Shown here: piece by piece, positions 42,041-53,277 of the stretch
Layout of the letters: the number at the start of each line of letters is the position of its first letter
Numbering within the stretch: position 1 is the stretch's first letter
Position numbers and translations under genes: made by a program
Notes under the pieces: generated by a model
The model's input: the letters and a program-made list of their open reading frames with translations, nothing else
Database searches by the model: none
What the model was told of the DNA's origin: nothing
Assembly: GCF_021021415.1 (NCBI RefSeq)
Contig: NZ_JAINWJ010000053.1
Span: 1-56,321 of the forward strand
DNA length: 56,321 bases
Source of the DNA: Martelella mediterranea
GTDB lineage: Bacteria; Pseudomonadota; Alphaproteobacteria; Rhizobiales; Rhizobiaceae
Direction of reading: 5' to 3'

Positions 42041-42069
42041 TTATAAACAGAAAGGTCGGGCTTTGCCAA
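42041..42069 (-). promoter_or_regulatory. tRNA-Gln promoter
   Basis: On the minus strand, TTGGCA (42069-42064) and TTATAA (42046-42041) are 17 bp apart, a near-consensus housekeeping promoter ending about 37 bp before the tRNA 5' end. Confidence 0.65.
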
Positions 42070-42412
42070 GGGGGAGACGCAAAATTTTCCTCACTTCGGC
42101 AAGACCGCTTACGAAAGCTTGGGACGGCTGACCCCAATCCCCGCACCCGTTCCGGTTTTGTCGAAGCTGAAGCGTCTGGAACCCGGGTTTCGCCATTTCG
42201 TCCGTCACGCCGGAAAATGGCTTGCAGCAAGAAGACCGCAGCCCCGCCTGCGCGGGACTTTGAAGCAACGGTATGGCGCGTGGCCGGCATCCTCGCAGAA
42301 AAGTCATTGGCCTAGCGGCCTTACGCTGCTATGATTACGTCAACTGAAAATCATATGAGCGCCTTGCTGCGAACTGCCATTGCGGTTTGCGCGGCGTGAT
42401 GGAATTGGCAAA
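42070..42412. other. Gene-free stretch upstream of the ppx-like gene
   Basis: About 340 bp between the tRNA promoter and the Ppx-like start. Several short open frames occur but none is recognisable, and no strong hairpin or repeat stands out. A promoter for the downstream gene presumably lies here but is not obvious. Confidence 0.45.
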
Positions 42413-43948
42413 GTGGAAGACCCCCAAAACAGCGCTGAGCTGTCCGATGGCGGGGCGCGCTTGAACAATGGCGGCAAGGGCAAACGCGCTCGCCGCCGAT
42501 CCCGGAAAGGTCGCCGCAAGGCCGCCGCCGGAGTGCCCGCATCACATGATGCCGCCGTCGCAGGTGGCGATGAACAGGCGCGTTCGCCAGATGGCGGCGA
42601 AACGACGAGAAGCCGCGACGGCAAGGCTGCGCGACACCCCTCTTCGGATCGACAGTCCGACGGCAACCACAAAAACAGCCCGGCTCAAGCCGCCCGCGAC
42701 GGCGACAAGCCCGCTCGGCGCAAACGCAAGCGTCGGCGCGGACGCCGGGCTCATACCAAGGGCCCGCTCGGGGCCGATGGTTGCAAGCATGTAGCCGGGG
42801 AGACGACCGCTCCGGTCGCCGACGCCGCGAAACAGCCCTCGCGCGCCGACGCGCCGCCTCCGCCCCGTCGCGAGGCTCCGCAGGGCAATGCCGCCGCGCC
42901 GCATCGATCGCCCGGCCACAGCCTCTATGCCGCGCTTGATCTCGGCACCAATAATTGTCGGCTGCTGATTGCCCAGCCCACGCGTCACCATCAGTTTCGC
43001 GTGGTCGACGGTTTCTCGCGCATCGTGCGGCTGGGCGAAGGCCTTGCCGCCACCGGCAGCCTGTCGCCCGCCGCCATGGACCGCGCCATCGAGGCGCTTG
43101 CCATGTGCGCCGCCAAGCTCAGGGGCCGGTCCGTCCGGCGCATGCGGCTGATCGCCACCGAGGCCTGCCGCTCGGCCGATAACGGCGAGATCTTCCTCAA
43201 ACGGGTGCGCGAGGAAACCGGGCTGGAGCTCGAAATCGTCAACCGCGAAACCGAAGCGAGACTGGCGGTATCGAGTTGCGCGTCGCTGATCGGCAGGGAA
43301 ACGCGGTCGGCCGTGCTCTTCGATATCGGCGGCGGCTCCTCCGAAATCGCGGTGATAAAACTCGACGAGAACCGGTCCTACCGGCTCGCCAACCACATCT
43401 CGCACTGGACGTCGCTTCCCGTCGGCGTGGTGACGCTGTCGGAACGCTATGGCGGCCATGACGTGACGCCGGAAATCTTCGAGGACATGGTGGCCGAAGT
43501 CACCCGGATGCTCGGCGATTTCAACTGTCCGGGCATCGGCGGCGGAAAGGACGACGAGGGGTTTCACCTGATCGGCACGTCGGGCACCGTCACGACGCTG
43601 GCCGGCGTCCATCTCGACCTGCCGCGCTATGACCGCCGCAAGGTCGACGGCATCTGGCTCTCCGATGACGAGGTCACGGCCATGCAGTCGAAACTGCTGT
43701 CCTGGGATTTCGCCGGCCGCGCCGCCAACCCCTGCATCGGCCCGGATCGCGCCGACCTCGTGCTGGCCGGCTGCGCCATCCTGGAGGCAATCCGAAGGCG
43801 CTGGCCGTCCTCGCGCATGCGGGTTGCCGACCGCGGCCTGCGCGAGGGACTTTTGACCGATATGATGATGCATGACGGGGTCTGGCGCAAACAGCGTCGC
43901 CGCGGCGGCTTCAGCCGCCGCCAGGGCGCGGCCTCAAACAAGGACTGA
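42413..43948 (+). CDS. Ppx/GppA-family phosphatase with a basic N-terminal extension
   Basis: A protein of about 511 residues from GTG 42413 (TTG 42380 also possible). Residues about 1-170 are low-complexity and strongly basic, with blocks [16 protein letters not shown] and [13 protein letters not shown] and no predicted fold. From about 173 comes the ASKHA domain: [14 protein letters not shown] (phosphate 1 motif), [27 protein letters not shown] (phosphate 2 motif) and [11 protein letters not shown]. It lacks the C-terminal HD-type domain of full exopolyphosphatases. Predicted to hydrolyse polyphosphate or pppGpp. It precedes rlmE by 5 bp, a conserved pairing in rhizobial genomes as I recall; the basic arm suggests RNA or ribosome contact. 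Confidence 0.85.
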   Translation: MEDPQNSAELSDGGARLNNGGKGKRARRRSRKGRRKAAAGVPASHDAAVAGGDEQARSPDGGETTRSRDGKAARHPSSDRQSDGNHKNSPAQAARDGDKPARRKRKRRRGRRAHTKGPLGADGCKHVAGETTAPVADAAKQPSRADAPPPPRREAPQGNAAAPHRSPGHSLYAALDLGTNNCRLLIAQPTRHHQFRVVDGFSRIVRLGEGLAATGSLSPAAMDRAIEALAMCAAKLRGRSVRRMRLIATEACRSADNGEIFLKRVREETGLELEIVNRETEARLAVSSCASLIGRETRSAVLFDIGGGSSEIAVIKLDENRSYRLANHISHWTSLPVGVVTLSERYGGHDVTPEIFEDMVAEVTRMLGDFNCPGIGGGKDDEGFHLIGTSGTVTTLAGVHLDLPRYDRRKVDGIWLSDDEVTAMQSKLLSWDFAGRAANPCIGPDRADLVLAGCAILEAIRRRWPSSRMRVADRGLREGLLTDMMMHDGVWRKQRRRGGFSRRQGAASNKD

Positions 43949-43953
43949 ATGTT

Positions 43954-44658
43954 GTGACCAAACCACCCGCCAAACCGGCCAGAACGGGTCGCAAGATCGG
44001 CCAGAAGGTCAAGAAGACCAAGCTGAAGGCGTCCTCGCGTCGCTGGCTGGAGCGCCATCTCAACGATCCCTATGTGCAGCGCGCCAAGACCGAGGGTTTT
44101 CGCGCGCGCGCGGCCTACAAGCTGCTGGAGATCGACGAGAAGCATCAGATCCTGAAAGGCGCGCGCCGGATCATCGATCTGGGGGCGGCACCCGGAAGCT
44201 GGTCGCAGATCGCCGCCAAGGTCACCGGCTCCACCGATACCGACATTCGCGTCGCGGCGATCGACTTTCTCGAAATGGACGGCGTTCCGGGCGTGGCGTT
44301 CTTTCAGATGGATTTTCTCGACGAGACCGCCCCCGATCTTTTACGCGAGGCGCTGGACGGGCCGCCGGATGTCGTCATCTCCGATATGGCCGCGCCCACC
44401 ACCGGCCACCGCCGCACCGACCATCTGCGCACCATGTATCTGTGCGAGGTCGCGGCCTATTTCGCGGTGGAGACGCTTGCCGAGGGCGGGCATTTTCTCG
44501 CCAAGACCTTCCAGGGCGGGGCAGAACACGATCTTCTGACCATGCTCAAGCAGAACTTCCGTCAGGTGATCCACGTCAAGCCCGCGGCCTCACGCTCCGA
44601 ATCCGTGGAAATGTTCGTGCTCGCCAAATCTTTCAAGGGCAGGCCGACAGAGGCGTAG
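43954..44658 (+). CDS. rlmE: 23S rRNA 2'-O-methyltransferase (RrmJ/FtsJ)
   Basis: A 234-residue enzyme starting at GTG 43954, five bases after the previous stop. It methylates the 2'-OH of U2552 in 23S rRNA during late 50S assembly. The SAM-binding motif is [20 protein letters not shown]; the KDKE catalytic tetrad is represented by Lys in [10 protein letters not shown], Asp in [12 protein letters not shown], Lys in FLAKTFQGG and Glu in [13 protein letters not shown] lysine-rich N-terminal tail is typical of alphaproteobacterial members. Length normal. Confidence 0.96.
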   Translation: MTKPPAKPARTGRKIGQKVKKTKLKASSRRWLERHLNDPYVQRAKTEGFRARAAYKLLEIDEKHQILKGARRIIDLGAAPGSWSQIAAKVTGSTDTDIRVAAIDFLEMDGVPGVAFFQMDFLDETAPDLLREALDGPPDVVISDMAAPTTGHRRTDHLRTMYLCEVAAYFAVETLAEGGHFLAKTFQGGAEHDLLTMLKQNFRQVIHVKPAASRSESVEMFVLAKSFKGRPTEA

Positions 44659-44681
44659 CGCCGCTTCGGCCCACCCGGAAT

Positions 44682-45980
44682 TCAGCGGTGCGGGCCGCCT
44701 TCGGCCATCACCATATCCCGCAGCCGTTCGAAAACCGCCGGGCTCTGGCGCACGCCGTCATGCTCATATTCATTGGTGACCCAGATCCGGCAATTGCCAA
44801 GACGGTTCGCGGTTTCCAGCGACAGGCCCGCGTCGACATACATGTCGTCGTGATAGATGGCGGCGGCCACCGGAACGTCATTGGCGAACAGCCGCGTGGC
44901 GTCATAAAGCGGCGGATTGTCCGTTCTTGCCGCAAGCGCCTCGACGGCGGCGGCGAACGGACGCAGCGACCGGATTTCCTCGAACATCCATGGGTAGATC
45001 ATCTCGCCGGTGAACAGCAGCGGCCGGCGTGCCGGATCGAAGCGCGGGAATTCGCCCCTTATCCGTTCAGCGGCGGAGGCAGTGGGCCGGGGCCCCTGGG
45101 CATAGATGCTCTCCTGCAGCACCGCGAACAGCGGATTGCCGGCAAAACCGGTCTCGGCCATCACGGAAAACAGGAAACTCTCCGACAGGCGCGTTTCGTC
45201 GGGATCCGCAAAGGCCTCGTCGAGCAGGAAATGAAGCGCCTCATGTCCGGGGCCCATGCCGAGCCCCAGCCCCAGGGTCTGCAGCCGGCGCACGCTCAGC
45301 CGGTCGCCGTCCGGCAGGTGAACCGGGTTGTCTTCGATGAAATCGGCAATGCGGGCGGCAAGCCGCTCATCTTCTGGATAGCGCTGATAATAGCGCCGGT
45401 TCTTGGAAAGAACGCGCGGATAGGTGCGGCGATAGACCTCCTCCGCCTCGGCGGCAAGTCCGGCAAGCCCGCCCGTGACATAGCAGGCGGCGAGCCCCTC
45501 CGGCGCGCGCGAAAGATAGGTGAGCGTGATGAACCCGCCGAAGCTCTGGCCGAGCGTCTCCCATTTGACATCGCCCAGCAATTGTTTGCGGATGTGCTCG
45601 CAATCGGCGACGATGCTGTCGGCGCGGAAATGCATCAGGTAGTCCGCGGCCGCCTCGCCACTTTCGAAACGGGAGATGACATGACCGTCGATCGGGCTGC
45701 TACGGCCGGTTCCGCGCTGGTCGATCAGCACCACCCGGTGGGTTTTCAGCGCGGCCTTCAGCCATGGCGGGCCGCCGGCGACCGGACGCGGCGACTTGCC
45801 GCCCGGCCCGCCCTGCAGAAAGGCGAGCACCGGCAAATCCTCCCGCCGCTTGACCGGATCGACGATCTCGCGGGCGAAAACCTGCAGCACCGGCCCCTCC
45901 GAACGGCTCCAGTCGAGCGGCACCGGCACCAGCATGTCCCGGATCATCATGCCGGGAATGATATATTGCTTCGGCATCAT
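44682..45980 (-). CDS. Alpha/beta-hydrolase, prolyl aminopeptidase (S33) family
   Basis: A 432-residue hydrolase. FLQGGPGGKSPRP provides the oxyanion region (HGGPG in relatives), LIDQRGTGRSSPIDG is the family motif, and the nucleophile elbow is GQSFGG. A long cap region follows, including HFRADSIVADCEHIRKQLLG before the elbow and the DEAFADPDETRLSESFLF section. The catalytic His is probably His in EYEHDGVR. It likely removes N-terminal proline from small peptides in the cytoplasm; lack of a signal peptide agrees. Monocistronic, convergent with rlmE. Confidence 0.88.
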   Translation of the reverse strand: MMPKQYIIPGMMIRDMLVPVPLDWSRSEGPVLQVFAREIVDPVKRREDLPVLAFLQGGPGGKSPRPVAGGPPWLKAALKTHRVVLIDQRGTGRSSPIDGHVISRFESGEAAADYLMHFRADSIVADCEHIRKQLLGDVKWETLGQSFGGFITLTYLSRAPEGLAACYVTGGLAGLAAEAEEVYRRTYPRVLSKNRRYYQRYPEDERLAARIADFIEDNPVHLPDGDRLSVRRLQTLGLGLGMGPGHEALHFLLDEAFADPDETRLSESFLFSVMAETGFAGNPLFAVLQESIYAQGPRPTASAAERIRGEFPRFDPARRPLLFTGEMIYPWMFEEIRSLRPFAAAVEALAARTDNPPLYDATRLFANDVPVAAAIYHDDMYVDAGLSLETANRLGNCRIWVTNEYEHDGVRQSPAVFERLRDMVMAEGGPHR

Positions 45981-46053
45981 GGCGGCCTATCTCCTTCTGT
46001 CTCTGCCGTGGCCTAGAGCAGTTCGGGTCCAAGGGCAACCATGCTTCGCGGAC

Positions 46054-46085
46054 ACAACAAAAAAGCGGGCGCCAGGGCCCGCTTT
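46054..46085 (-). terminator. Rho-independent terminator after doxX
   Basis: On the minus strand, stem AAAGCGGGC paired with GCCCGCTTT (plus-strand 46077-46085 and 46062-46070), a six-base loop, then a T-rich run (complement of AACAAAAA, 46054-46061). It begins 25 bp downstream of the DoxX stop codon. Confidence 0.85.
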
Positions 46086-46109
46086 CGATTGTCTTGAATG
46101 CGCTGAGGC

Positions 46110-46499
46110 TTATTTGCGCTTGCCGTCGAGGCTGAAGGAGCCGGGGCCGGCGAAGACGAGATAGAGGAAGATGAAGCAGAACAGGATCGCCGCATCGCCG
46201 CCGTTATTGGCTGGATAGAGGCTCGAGGGCGCATGGAACATGAAATAGGCGACCGCCATCATGCCGGACAGCACGAAGGCCGAGATGCGGGTGAACAGTC
46301 CGAGCACGATCAGCGCGCCGCCGACGATTTCGAGAATGCCGCCCACCCAAAGCAGCGAAAACATCGGGGGATGCATCTCCGAGACCGGGAAGTGCAGGAT
46401 TTTTTGCGTACCGTGTTCAAATAGCAGAATCCCTGCCACGACACGCAGAATGGCCAGGAAAATCGGCGCCATCGGCTGCAGCATGCGGTTTGTGCTCAT
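46110..46499 (-). CDS. DoxX-family membrane protein
   Basis: A 129-residue protein with four predicted helices: FLAILRVVAGILLFEHGTQK (family opening), SLLWVGGILEIVGGALIVLG, SAFVLSGMMAVAYFMFHAPS and AILFCFIFLYLVFAGPGSFS followed by LDGKRK. DoxX proteins are small inner-membrane subunits linked to redox or respiratory functions, the exact role being variable. Monocistronic, ended by a clear terminator, read away from maeB. Confidence 0.92.
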   Translation of the reverse strand: MSTNRMLQPMAPIFLAILRVVAGILLFEHGTQKILHFPVSEMHPPMFSLLWVGGILEIVGGALIVLGLFTRISAFVLSGMMAVAYFMFHAPSSLYPANNGGDAAILFCFIFLYLVFAGPGSFSLDGKRK

Positions 46500-46737
46500 A
46501 AATCAGCTCCGTGATAATGGTTGCCCGCGCGGGCGCGGCTTCAGAAGACGCTAACATACGCGAAAAAACGGATCGCGGAAGACGAGGATGTGTAAACACT
46601 GCGTCGCCAACCGCACCGCCTCCCGAATTCCAAAAATGCTTGAAGCGATCCCGATGGATTGCAGTTCCTTTTTTCCGACCATATAGTCGCCCGACTTTAT
46701 GGGGACCGGATTTTTCGCCGTGCAAGGAGACCAGACG

Positions 46738-49062
<2,325 letters not shown>

Positions 49063-49432
49063 GCAATTTAGCAGGTCGCAATCGGCGATTATCCGGCGTC
49101 GGGCCAGCGGCGTGCCGCCGCTTACCCCTGAGAGTTTCCCGGCGGCGCGCGGGCCTGCGCATTTACCGCGCTTTGCGCCAGGGCGAGAAGTCTGGCCGGG
49201 ATCCCCTCCGCACCATCGTCAAACCACGGGCAGATCGCAGTCCGAACGAGGATATTCACATCTCATTTACAACCATAGCTTGATTTTTACATGTCGAAAG
49301 GTTTATCAAACTAAAGACAATGTTCGCCTGCAAAGAGTTTCCGTGTCAACTCAAGAGGGAATAGTCCGCGAACATTATTCTCATAATATTCCTCGGGAGG
49401 TCGCCGACCTTCATCGACCATCTTGGGCTGAA
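49063..49432. other. Intergenic region upstream of the luxR-type gene
   Basis: The first 180 bp are GC-rich without features. From about 49250 the sequence turns AT-rich (poly-A and poly-T runs), the usual look of a regulated promoter. An in-frame GTG at 49343 could extend the regulator by 30 residues. No lux-box palindrome was recognised. Confidence 0.45.
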
Positions 49433-50194
49433 ATGCGAAAAATGCTTAAGATAAAACAAGTTATGGCAGAAATAGCGATGATGATGGACGAATCCAGAAT
49501 TCTGGAGTTGCGGGCGCGGGTCGCGCGTTCGGACACAACGGCGGAGCTTATCGTAGCGCTTGGAGAGATAACATCAACCTTTGGTTTCAACCACTTTACG
49601 TTGACTGACATTCCCCGGAGCAAGGACGCGCTGCTGCAGTCCCTGATTCACTTTACTTCGCTCCCCTACCCCCTGATCGCGGCCTATGATCAGGCGGAGA
49701 TCCTGCAAAATTCCGCCTTTGTCCGGTCTTGGAGAGCCGCGACCTCGCCGATCGAGTGGGATATCGACCAGTTCGAACTGGATGACAGGGAGGCGGCTTT
49801 CGGCCAGCGCCTCAAGACCATCCATGTCCGCATGGGGGTTGTCTTCACCGCGCCGGACTGTCAGCCGGAGCCCCTGGCCTTCCTGCTGTTCGGGGATCGC
49901 GAACCGCTCGACGACGCGGAAAAGGCGGAGCTCGACCGGCTGGCGGTCGCCGCCTGCCGGCGGTTCGAGCAGTTACGGCCGGTTTCCGCCCACCACCTGA
50001 AGAGCCTTTCCTCGCGCGAATTGGAGGTCATCAAATGGACCGCCGAGGGCAAGACATCGCACGAGATCGGCAGAATCCTCAATCTCTCCGATCATACCGT
50101 CAATGCCTATCTGGCGAACGCGATCCGCAAGATGGAATGCGTCAACAGGGCCCAGTTGGTGGCAAAGGCGATCCGTCTCAAGCTGATCGAATAA
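49433..50194 (+). CDS. LuxR-type regulator with autoinducer-binding-like domain (LuxR solo)
   Basis: About 253 residues from ATG 49433; starts at 49343 (GTG), 49442 or 49463 are also possible since no strong ribosome binding site is seen. An autoinducer-binding-like domain (about 30-170) contains YDQAEILQNSAFVRSWRAAT and SPIEWD; the Asp-Pro that contacts acyl-homoserine lactone in TraR/LasR is replaced by Asn-Ser, while the Trp in IEWD is kept. The C-terminal helix-turn-helix is LSSRELEVIKWTAEGKTSHE then IGRILNLSDHTVNAYLANAI. No luxI-type synthase is near, so it is a solo that may bind a different ligand, as with rhizobial VjbR-like regulators. Confidence 0.85.
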   Translation: MRKMLKIKQVMAEIAMMMDESRILELRARVARSDTTAELIVALGEITSTFGFNHFTLTDIPRSKDALLQSLIHFTSLPYPLIAAYDQAEILQNSAFVRSWRAATSPIEWDIDQFELDDREAAFGQRLKTIHVRMGVVFTAPDCQPEPLAFLLFGDREPLDDAEKAELDRLAVAACRRFEQLRPVSAHHLKSLSSRELEVIKWTAEGKTSHEIGRILNLSDHTVNAYLANAIRKMECVNRAQLVAKAIRLKLIE

Positions 50195-50227
50195 GCGTTC
50201 GGCGCAGATCAGGCCGAAGACGAAGCT

Positions 50228-50809
50228 CTACCGGCGGCCGGTTTTTTCCTTCCAATGGAGGCGGCAATAGGAGACATAGCGGTCATTGCCGCCGACCTCG
50301 ATCTGGGGGCCTTCGAGCAGCGCGTTGCCGGCCTGATCCAGACGCACGACCATGGTGGCCTTGCGGCCGCAATGGCAGATCGTCCGCACCTCCCTCGCTT
50401 CATCCGCGAGCACGAACAGCTCGGCCGATGCCGGAAACAGCCGGCCCATGAAATCCGATCTGAGGCCATAGGCCATCACGGGAATCTTGAGTTCATCGAC
50501 GACCCGCGCCAGTTGCCACGCATGCTCGGCGGTGGCGAAATGGGCCTCGTCAACGAACAGACAATCGATCGTGCGCTCTGCGTTGAGTGCGCTTGCGCAT
50601 TCGAACAGGTCGGTATCCTGCCCGAACGTGACCGCATCGGCCTTGAGCCCGATCCGCGAGGAAACCACGCCCTTGCCGCCGCGATCATCGAGTTCGGCAA
50701 GCAGGATGACGGCATGCATGCCGCGCTCGCGGTAATTATAGGCGGCCTGAAGCAGCAGGGTCGATTTGCCGGCGTTCATCGTGGCATAGTAAAAGTGAAG
50801 TTTCGCCAT
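50228..50809 (-). CDS. tdk: Thymidine kinase
   Basis: A 193-residue type II thymidine kinase. Start 50809 (MAKLHFYYATMNAGKSTLLL) puts the P-loop MNAGKST at residues 11-17. CLFVDEAHFAT is the Walker B, and the zinc-binding lasso is shown by ICHCGRKATMVVR and YVSYCRLHW near the end. Phosphorylates thymidine in the salvage pathway. It is convergent with the LuxR gene and divergent from choV. Confidence 0.95.
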   Translation of the reverse strand: MAKLHFYYATMNAGKSTLLLQAAYNYRERGMHAVILLAELDDRGGKGVVSSRIGLKADAVTFGQDTDLFECASALNAERTIDCLFVDEAHFATAEHAWQLARVVDELKIPVMAYGLRSDFMGRLFPASAELFVLADEAREVRTICHCGRKATMVVRLDQAGNALLEGPQIEVGGNDRYVSYCRLHWKEKTGRR

Positions 50810-50986
50810 TTTTGCGGTCCTTTTTCTTCTTTCTTGCCGCGAACGGCGGCCCGCAAAAAGCCTGAATCGCAGAAAGCCACAGAAAAGCGCGGGCCGCCGC
50901 TTTCGCGCGGCGCATCTTGCCGCTTGTGCGCGAATATGAGAAACAACCGCCTGCCATCCCCTCCTGCCCATGCTGACGCAGAACCC

Positions 50987-52051
50987 ATGGAAACAGTCGT
51001 CGAGATCAACGCAATCGATATCGTCTATGGCAGGCATGCGCGCCGCGCCCTGCCGCTCATCGATGCCGGTTTTTCGCGTGATGATATTCACGCCCGCACC
51101 GGAAGCCTCGTCGGGGTCTCCAATGCCTCGCTGAAGCTTGGGCGCGGTGAGATCGTCGTGCTGATGGGCCTTTCGGGCTCAGGAAAATCGACCTTGCTGC
51201 GCGCCGTCAATGGCCTGGCGCCGGTCGTGCGCGGCGACGTCGACGTGCATACCGAAGACGGTGTCATCAATCCCTATACCGCGAGCGCCAAAGCGCTCAG
51301 GGCGCTGAGGGCCCGGTCCGTTTCCATGGTGTTCCAGCAGTTCGCGCTGCTGCCCTGGCTGAGCGTTGCCGAGAATGTCGGCCTCGGCCTGGAACTTTCG
51401 GGCGTGCCCAAACGCGAGCGGCGCGAACGCATCGAAGAACAGCTCGCGCTGGTCAACCTTTCCGACTGGGCCGACAGCCCGATCGACGCGCTTTCAGGCG
51501 GCATGCAGCAGCGGGTCGGCCTTGCGCGCGCCTTTGCCACCGGCGCGCCAATCCTGTTGATGGACGAGCCGTTTTCGGCGCTCGATCCGCTGATCCGCGC
51601 GCATCTGCAGGATGAGTTGCTGGAGCTGCAGCAGCGCCTCAGAAAATCGATCCTGTTCGTCAGCCACGATCTCGACGAAGCCATCAAACTCGGCGATCGC
51701 ATCGCGATCATGGAAGGCGGCAAGATAATCCAGACGGACACGCCGCGCGTAATCATCAAGAACCCGGCAAACGACTATGTTGCCGACTTCGTCGCCAATA
51801 CCAACCCGCTCACGGTTCTCACGGCAGGAGACATCATGAACCCGGTATCCTCGCGCAGCCAGCTGGACACGCAGATCGCCGCGACCGTCAAAGCCGCAAC
51901 GCCGGCCATGACGCTGATACGCCTGCTGGCGGAACGGCCCGGAACGATCGGCGTTGTCGAGGGCGGACGGATTGCCGGAACGATCTCGCACCGCGAGATT
52001 GCCGCCGGCCTTTCGCCACGGCGGCCGCAATCGGCAGGGCCTTTGGCATGA
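50987..52051 (+). CDS. choV: Choline/glycine-betaine ABC transporter ATPase, ChoV-like
   Basis: A 354-residue ATPase, ATG 50987, opening METVVEINAIDIVYGRHARR as in ChoV; an ATG at 50936 is possible. Walker A GLSGSGKSTLLRAVNG, Q-loop FQQFALLPWLSV, signature LSGGMQQRVGLA, Walker B ILLMDEPFSALDPLIR, switch FVSHDLDEAI. A short C-terminal domain after 285 replaces full CBS repeats. Energises uptake of quaternary amines for osmoprotection or carbon. Its usual partners choX and choW are absent: the upstream gene is tdk on the other strand and the next gene is a HugZ-like protein, overlapping by ATGA. Confidence 0.88.
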   Translation: METVVEINAIDIVYGRHARRALPLIDAGFSRDDIHARTGSLVGVSNASLKLGRGEIVVLMGLSGSGKSTLLRAVNGLAPVVRGDVDVHTEDGVINPYTASAKALRALRARSVSMVFQQFALLPWLSVAENVGLGLELSGVPKRERRERIEEQLALVNLSDWADSPIDALSGGMQQRVGLARAFATGAPILLMDEPFSALDPLIRAHLQDELLELQQRLRKSILFVSHDLDEAIKLGDRIAIMEGGKIIQTDTPRVIIKNPANDYVADFVANTNPLTVLTAGDIMNPVSSRSQLDTQIAATVKAATPAMTLIRLLAERPGTIGVVEGGRIAGTISHREIAAGLSPRRPQSAGPLA

Positions 52052-52542
52052 ACGAGAAAGCCTCTCCCCTGCGCGAAACCGACGAAGCGGCGATCCGGCT
52101 GGCAAAATCGCTTCTGCGCGATGCCGGCTTTGCCGCCCTTGCCGTCAACGAACCGGAGACCGGTTTTCCACTTGCAAGCCGTGTGCTGATCGCGACCGAT
52201 GTCGACGGCGCGCCCGTGATCCTGATTTCGGCGCTATCGAGCCATACCAGGGCGATCCAGCGCGACGGCAGGGTATCGCTTTTGACGGGGGAACCCGGAA
52301 AGGGCGACCCGATGGCCCATCCGCGCATGACGACGCGGTGCCTGGCCGGGGTTATCGAACGCGGCAGCGAAGACCACGCGCGGATGCGGAAGCGGTTCCT
52401 CGAACGTCACCCGAAGGCAAAGACCTACATCGATTTCCCCGATTTCAACCTGTTCCGCCTGACGCCGGTGTCGGCGAACCTCAATGGCGGCTTTGGCAAG
52501 GCCTACGCCATCGAGGGCAAGGACCTGATCGACCCCGGGTAA
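52048..52542 (+). CDS. Pyridoxamine-5'-phosphate-oxidase-like (HugZ-type) protein
   Basis: A 164-residue split-barrel FMN-binding-fold protein: AIRLAKSLLRDAGFAALAVN, ASRVLIATDVDGAPVILISA, LSSHTRAIQRDGRVSLLTGE and HPKAKTYIDFPDFNLFRLTP. The order is that of the N-terminal domain of HugZ-like heme-utilisation proteins; the C-terminal DUF2470 domain is missing, as in the shorter members of the group. Start ATG overlaps the choV stop by four bases, so the genes are coupled, although no functional link is known. True heme oxygenase activity is uncertain. Confidence 0.83.
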   Translation: MNEKASPLRETDEAAIRLAKSLLRDAGFAALAVNEPETGFPLASRVLIATDVDGAPVILISALSSHTRAIQRDGRVSLLTGEPGKGDPMAHPRMTTRCLAGVIERGSEDHARMRKRFLERHPKAKTYIDFPDFNLFRLTPVSANLNGGFGKAYAIEGKDLIDPG

Positions 52543-52779
52543 AGACCCGACCGCGGGACGCGCCGCATCCAGACCGGTTCCAGTTTGTCATTTATCAGTA
52601 ATCAATCGAGTTGAATTGGCGCAGCGGGCAGATGGAAATGGGATTTTCCTTTATTTTCGGCGACCCTGTTAAAAAATACCCTAAATTTCGTATTATTTTT
52701 TTCCAGACGACTCAGTTACATTCCATTTTAGGCATTGGGAAAATTATTGACACTTCGTTGCAAGCCAAGGAGTACTGAT

Positions 52780-53100
52780 GTGAGCGCAAACAAACTGTCA
52801 GACAAGACCTCTCCGGCCGCCAGCCTGCTTTCTGCGATGGCAAACCCGAAGCGTCTTCAGATTCTCTGCGTGCTGATCGAACGGGAGATGCCGGTCGGCG
52901 CACTCGCGGTCCGCGTCGGCCTCAGTCAATCCGCCCTGTCGCAGCATCTGTCGAAGCTGCGCGCCCAGAACCTCGTGGAAACGCGGCGCGAAGCGCAGAC
53001 CATCTATTACAGCACGCATGCCGAACCGGTCCGCAAGCTTCTCGATACGCTCGGCGAGATCTACGACGAGGAAATGATCGCCAGCCGCAAGGCGGGCTGA
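52780..53100 (+). CDS. ArsR-family winged-helix regulator
   Basis: A 106-residue repressor-type protein. GTG 52780 is chosen because AAGGAG lies 8 bp upstream; a longer TTG start at 52735 lacks one. Helix-turn-helix: LLSAMANPKRLQILCVLIER then VGLSQSALSQHLSKLRAQNL and wing VETRREAQTIYYST. It has no cysteine pair of the ArsR/SmtB metal-sensing type (CxC in alpha3), so it may sense something other than a metal, as do SqrR/BigR-type or NolR-like members. The AT-rich upstream region (52600-52740) is the likely promoter. Confidence 0.9.
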   Translation: MSANKLSDKTSPAASLLSAMANPKRLQILCVLIEREMPVGALAVRVGLSQSALSQHLSKLRAQNLVETRREAQTIYYSTHAEPVRKLLDTLGEIYDEEMIASRKAG

Positions 53101-53104
53101 GCCT

Positions 53105-53133
53105 CTGTCGGTCGGCGCATCGCGGGCCGACAG
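53105..53133 (+). terminator. Hairpin after the arsR-type gene
   Basis: CTGTCGG (53105-53111) pairs with CCGACAG (53127-53133) around a 15-nt GC-rich loop that can itself pair partly. It begins 5 bp after the stop codon. No clear T-run follows. Confidence 0.45.
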
Positions 53134-53277
53134 GGATAGTCAGGGCGATGCCTGACGGATTGTGCCTTTTGGCAGAGGCTTTCGCTTGACGGCGGCGGTG
53201 CCGCTGATAACGTGCTCTCCAATAGTATTGAAGCAACAGGGCCCGGCGACGGGTCGCTTTCTTTTGTGGAGCAGCTC

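Noticed and set aside
43872-46016. A 714-codon plus-strand frame across ppx, rlmE and the peptidase gene
   Set aside because: It overlaps three confident genes in other frames, including one on the other strand, and no family resemblance is visible.
50255-50986. A long N-terminal extension of choV running antisense through tdk
   Set aside because: Thymidine kinase on the minus strand accounts for this DNA. The ChoV homology starts exactly at METVVEIN near 50987.
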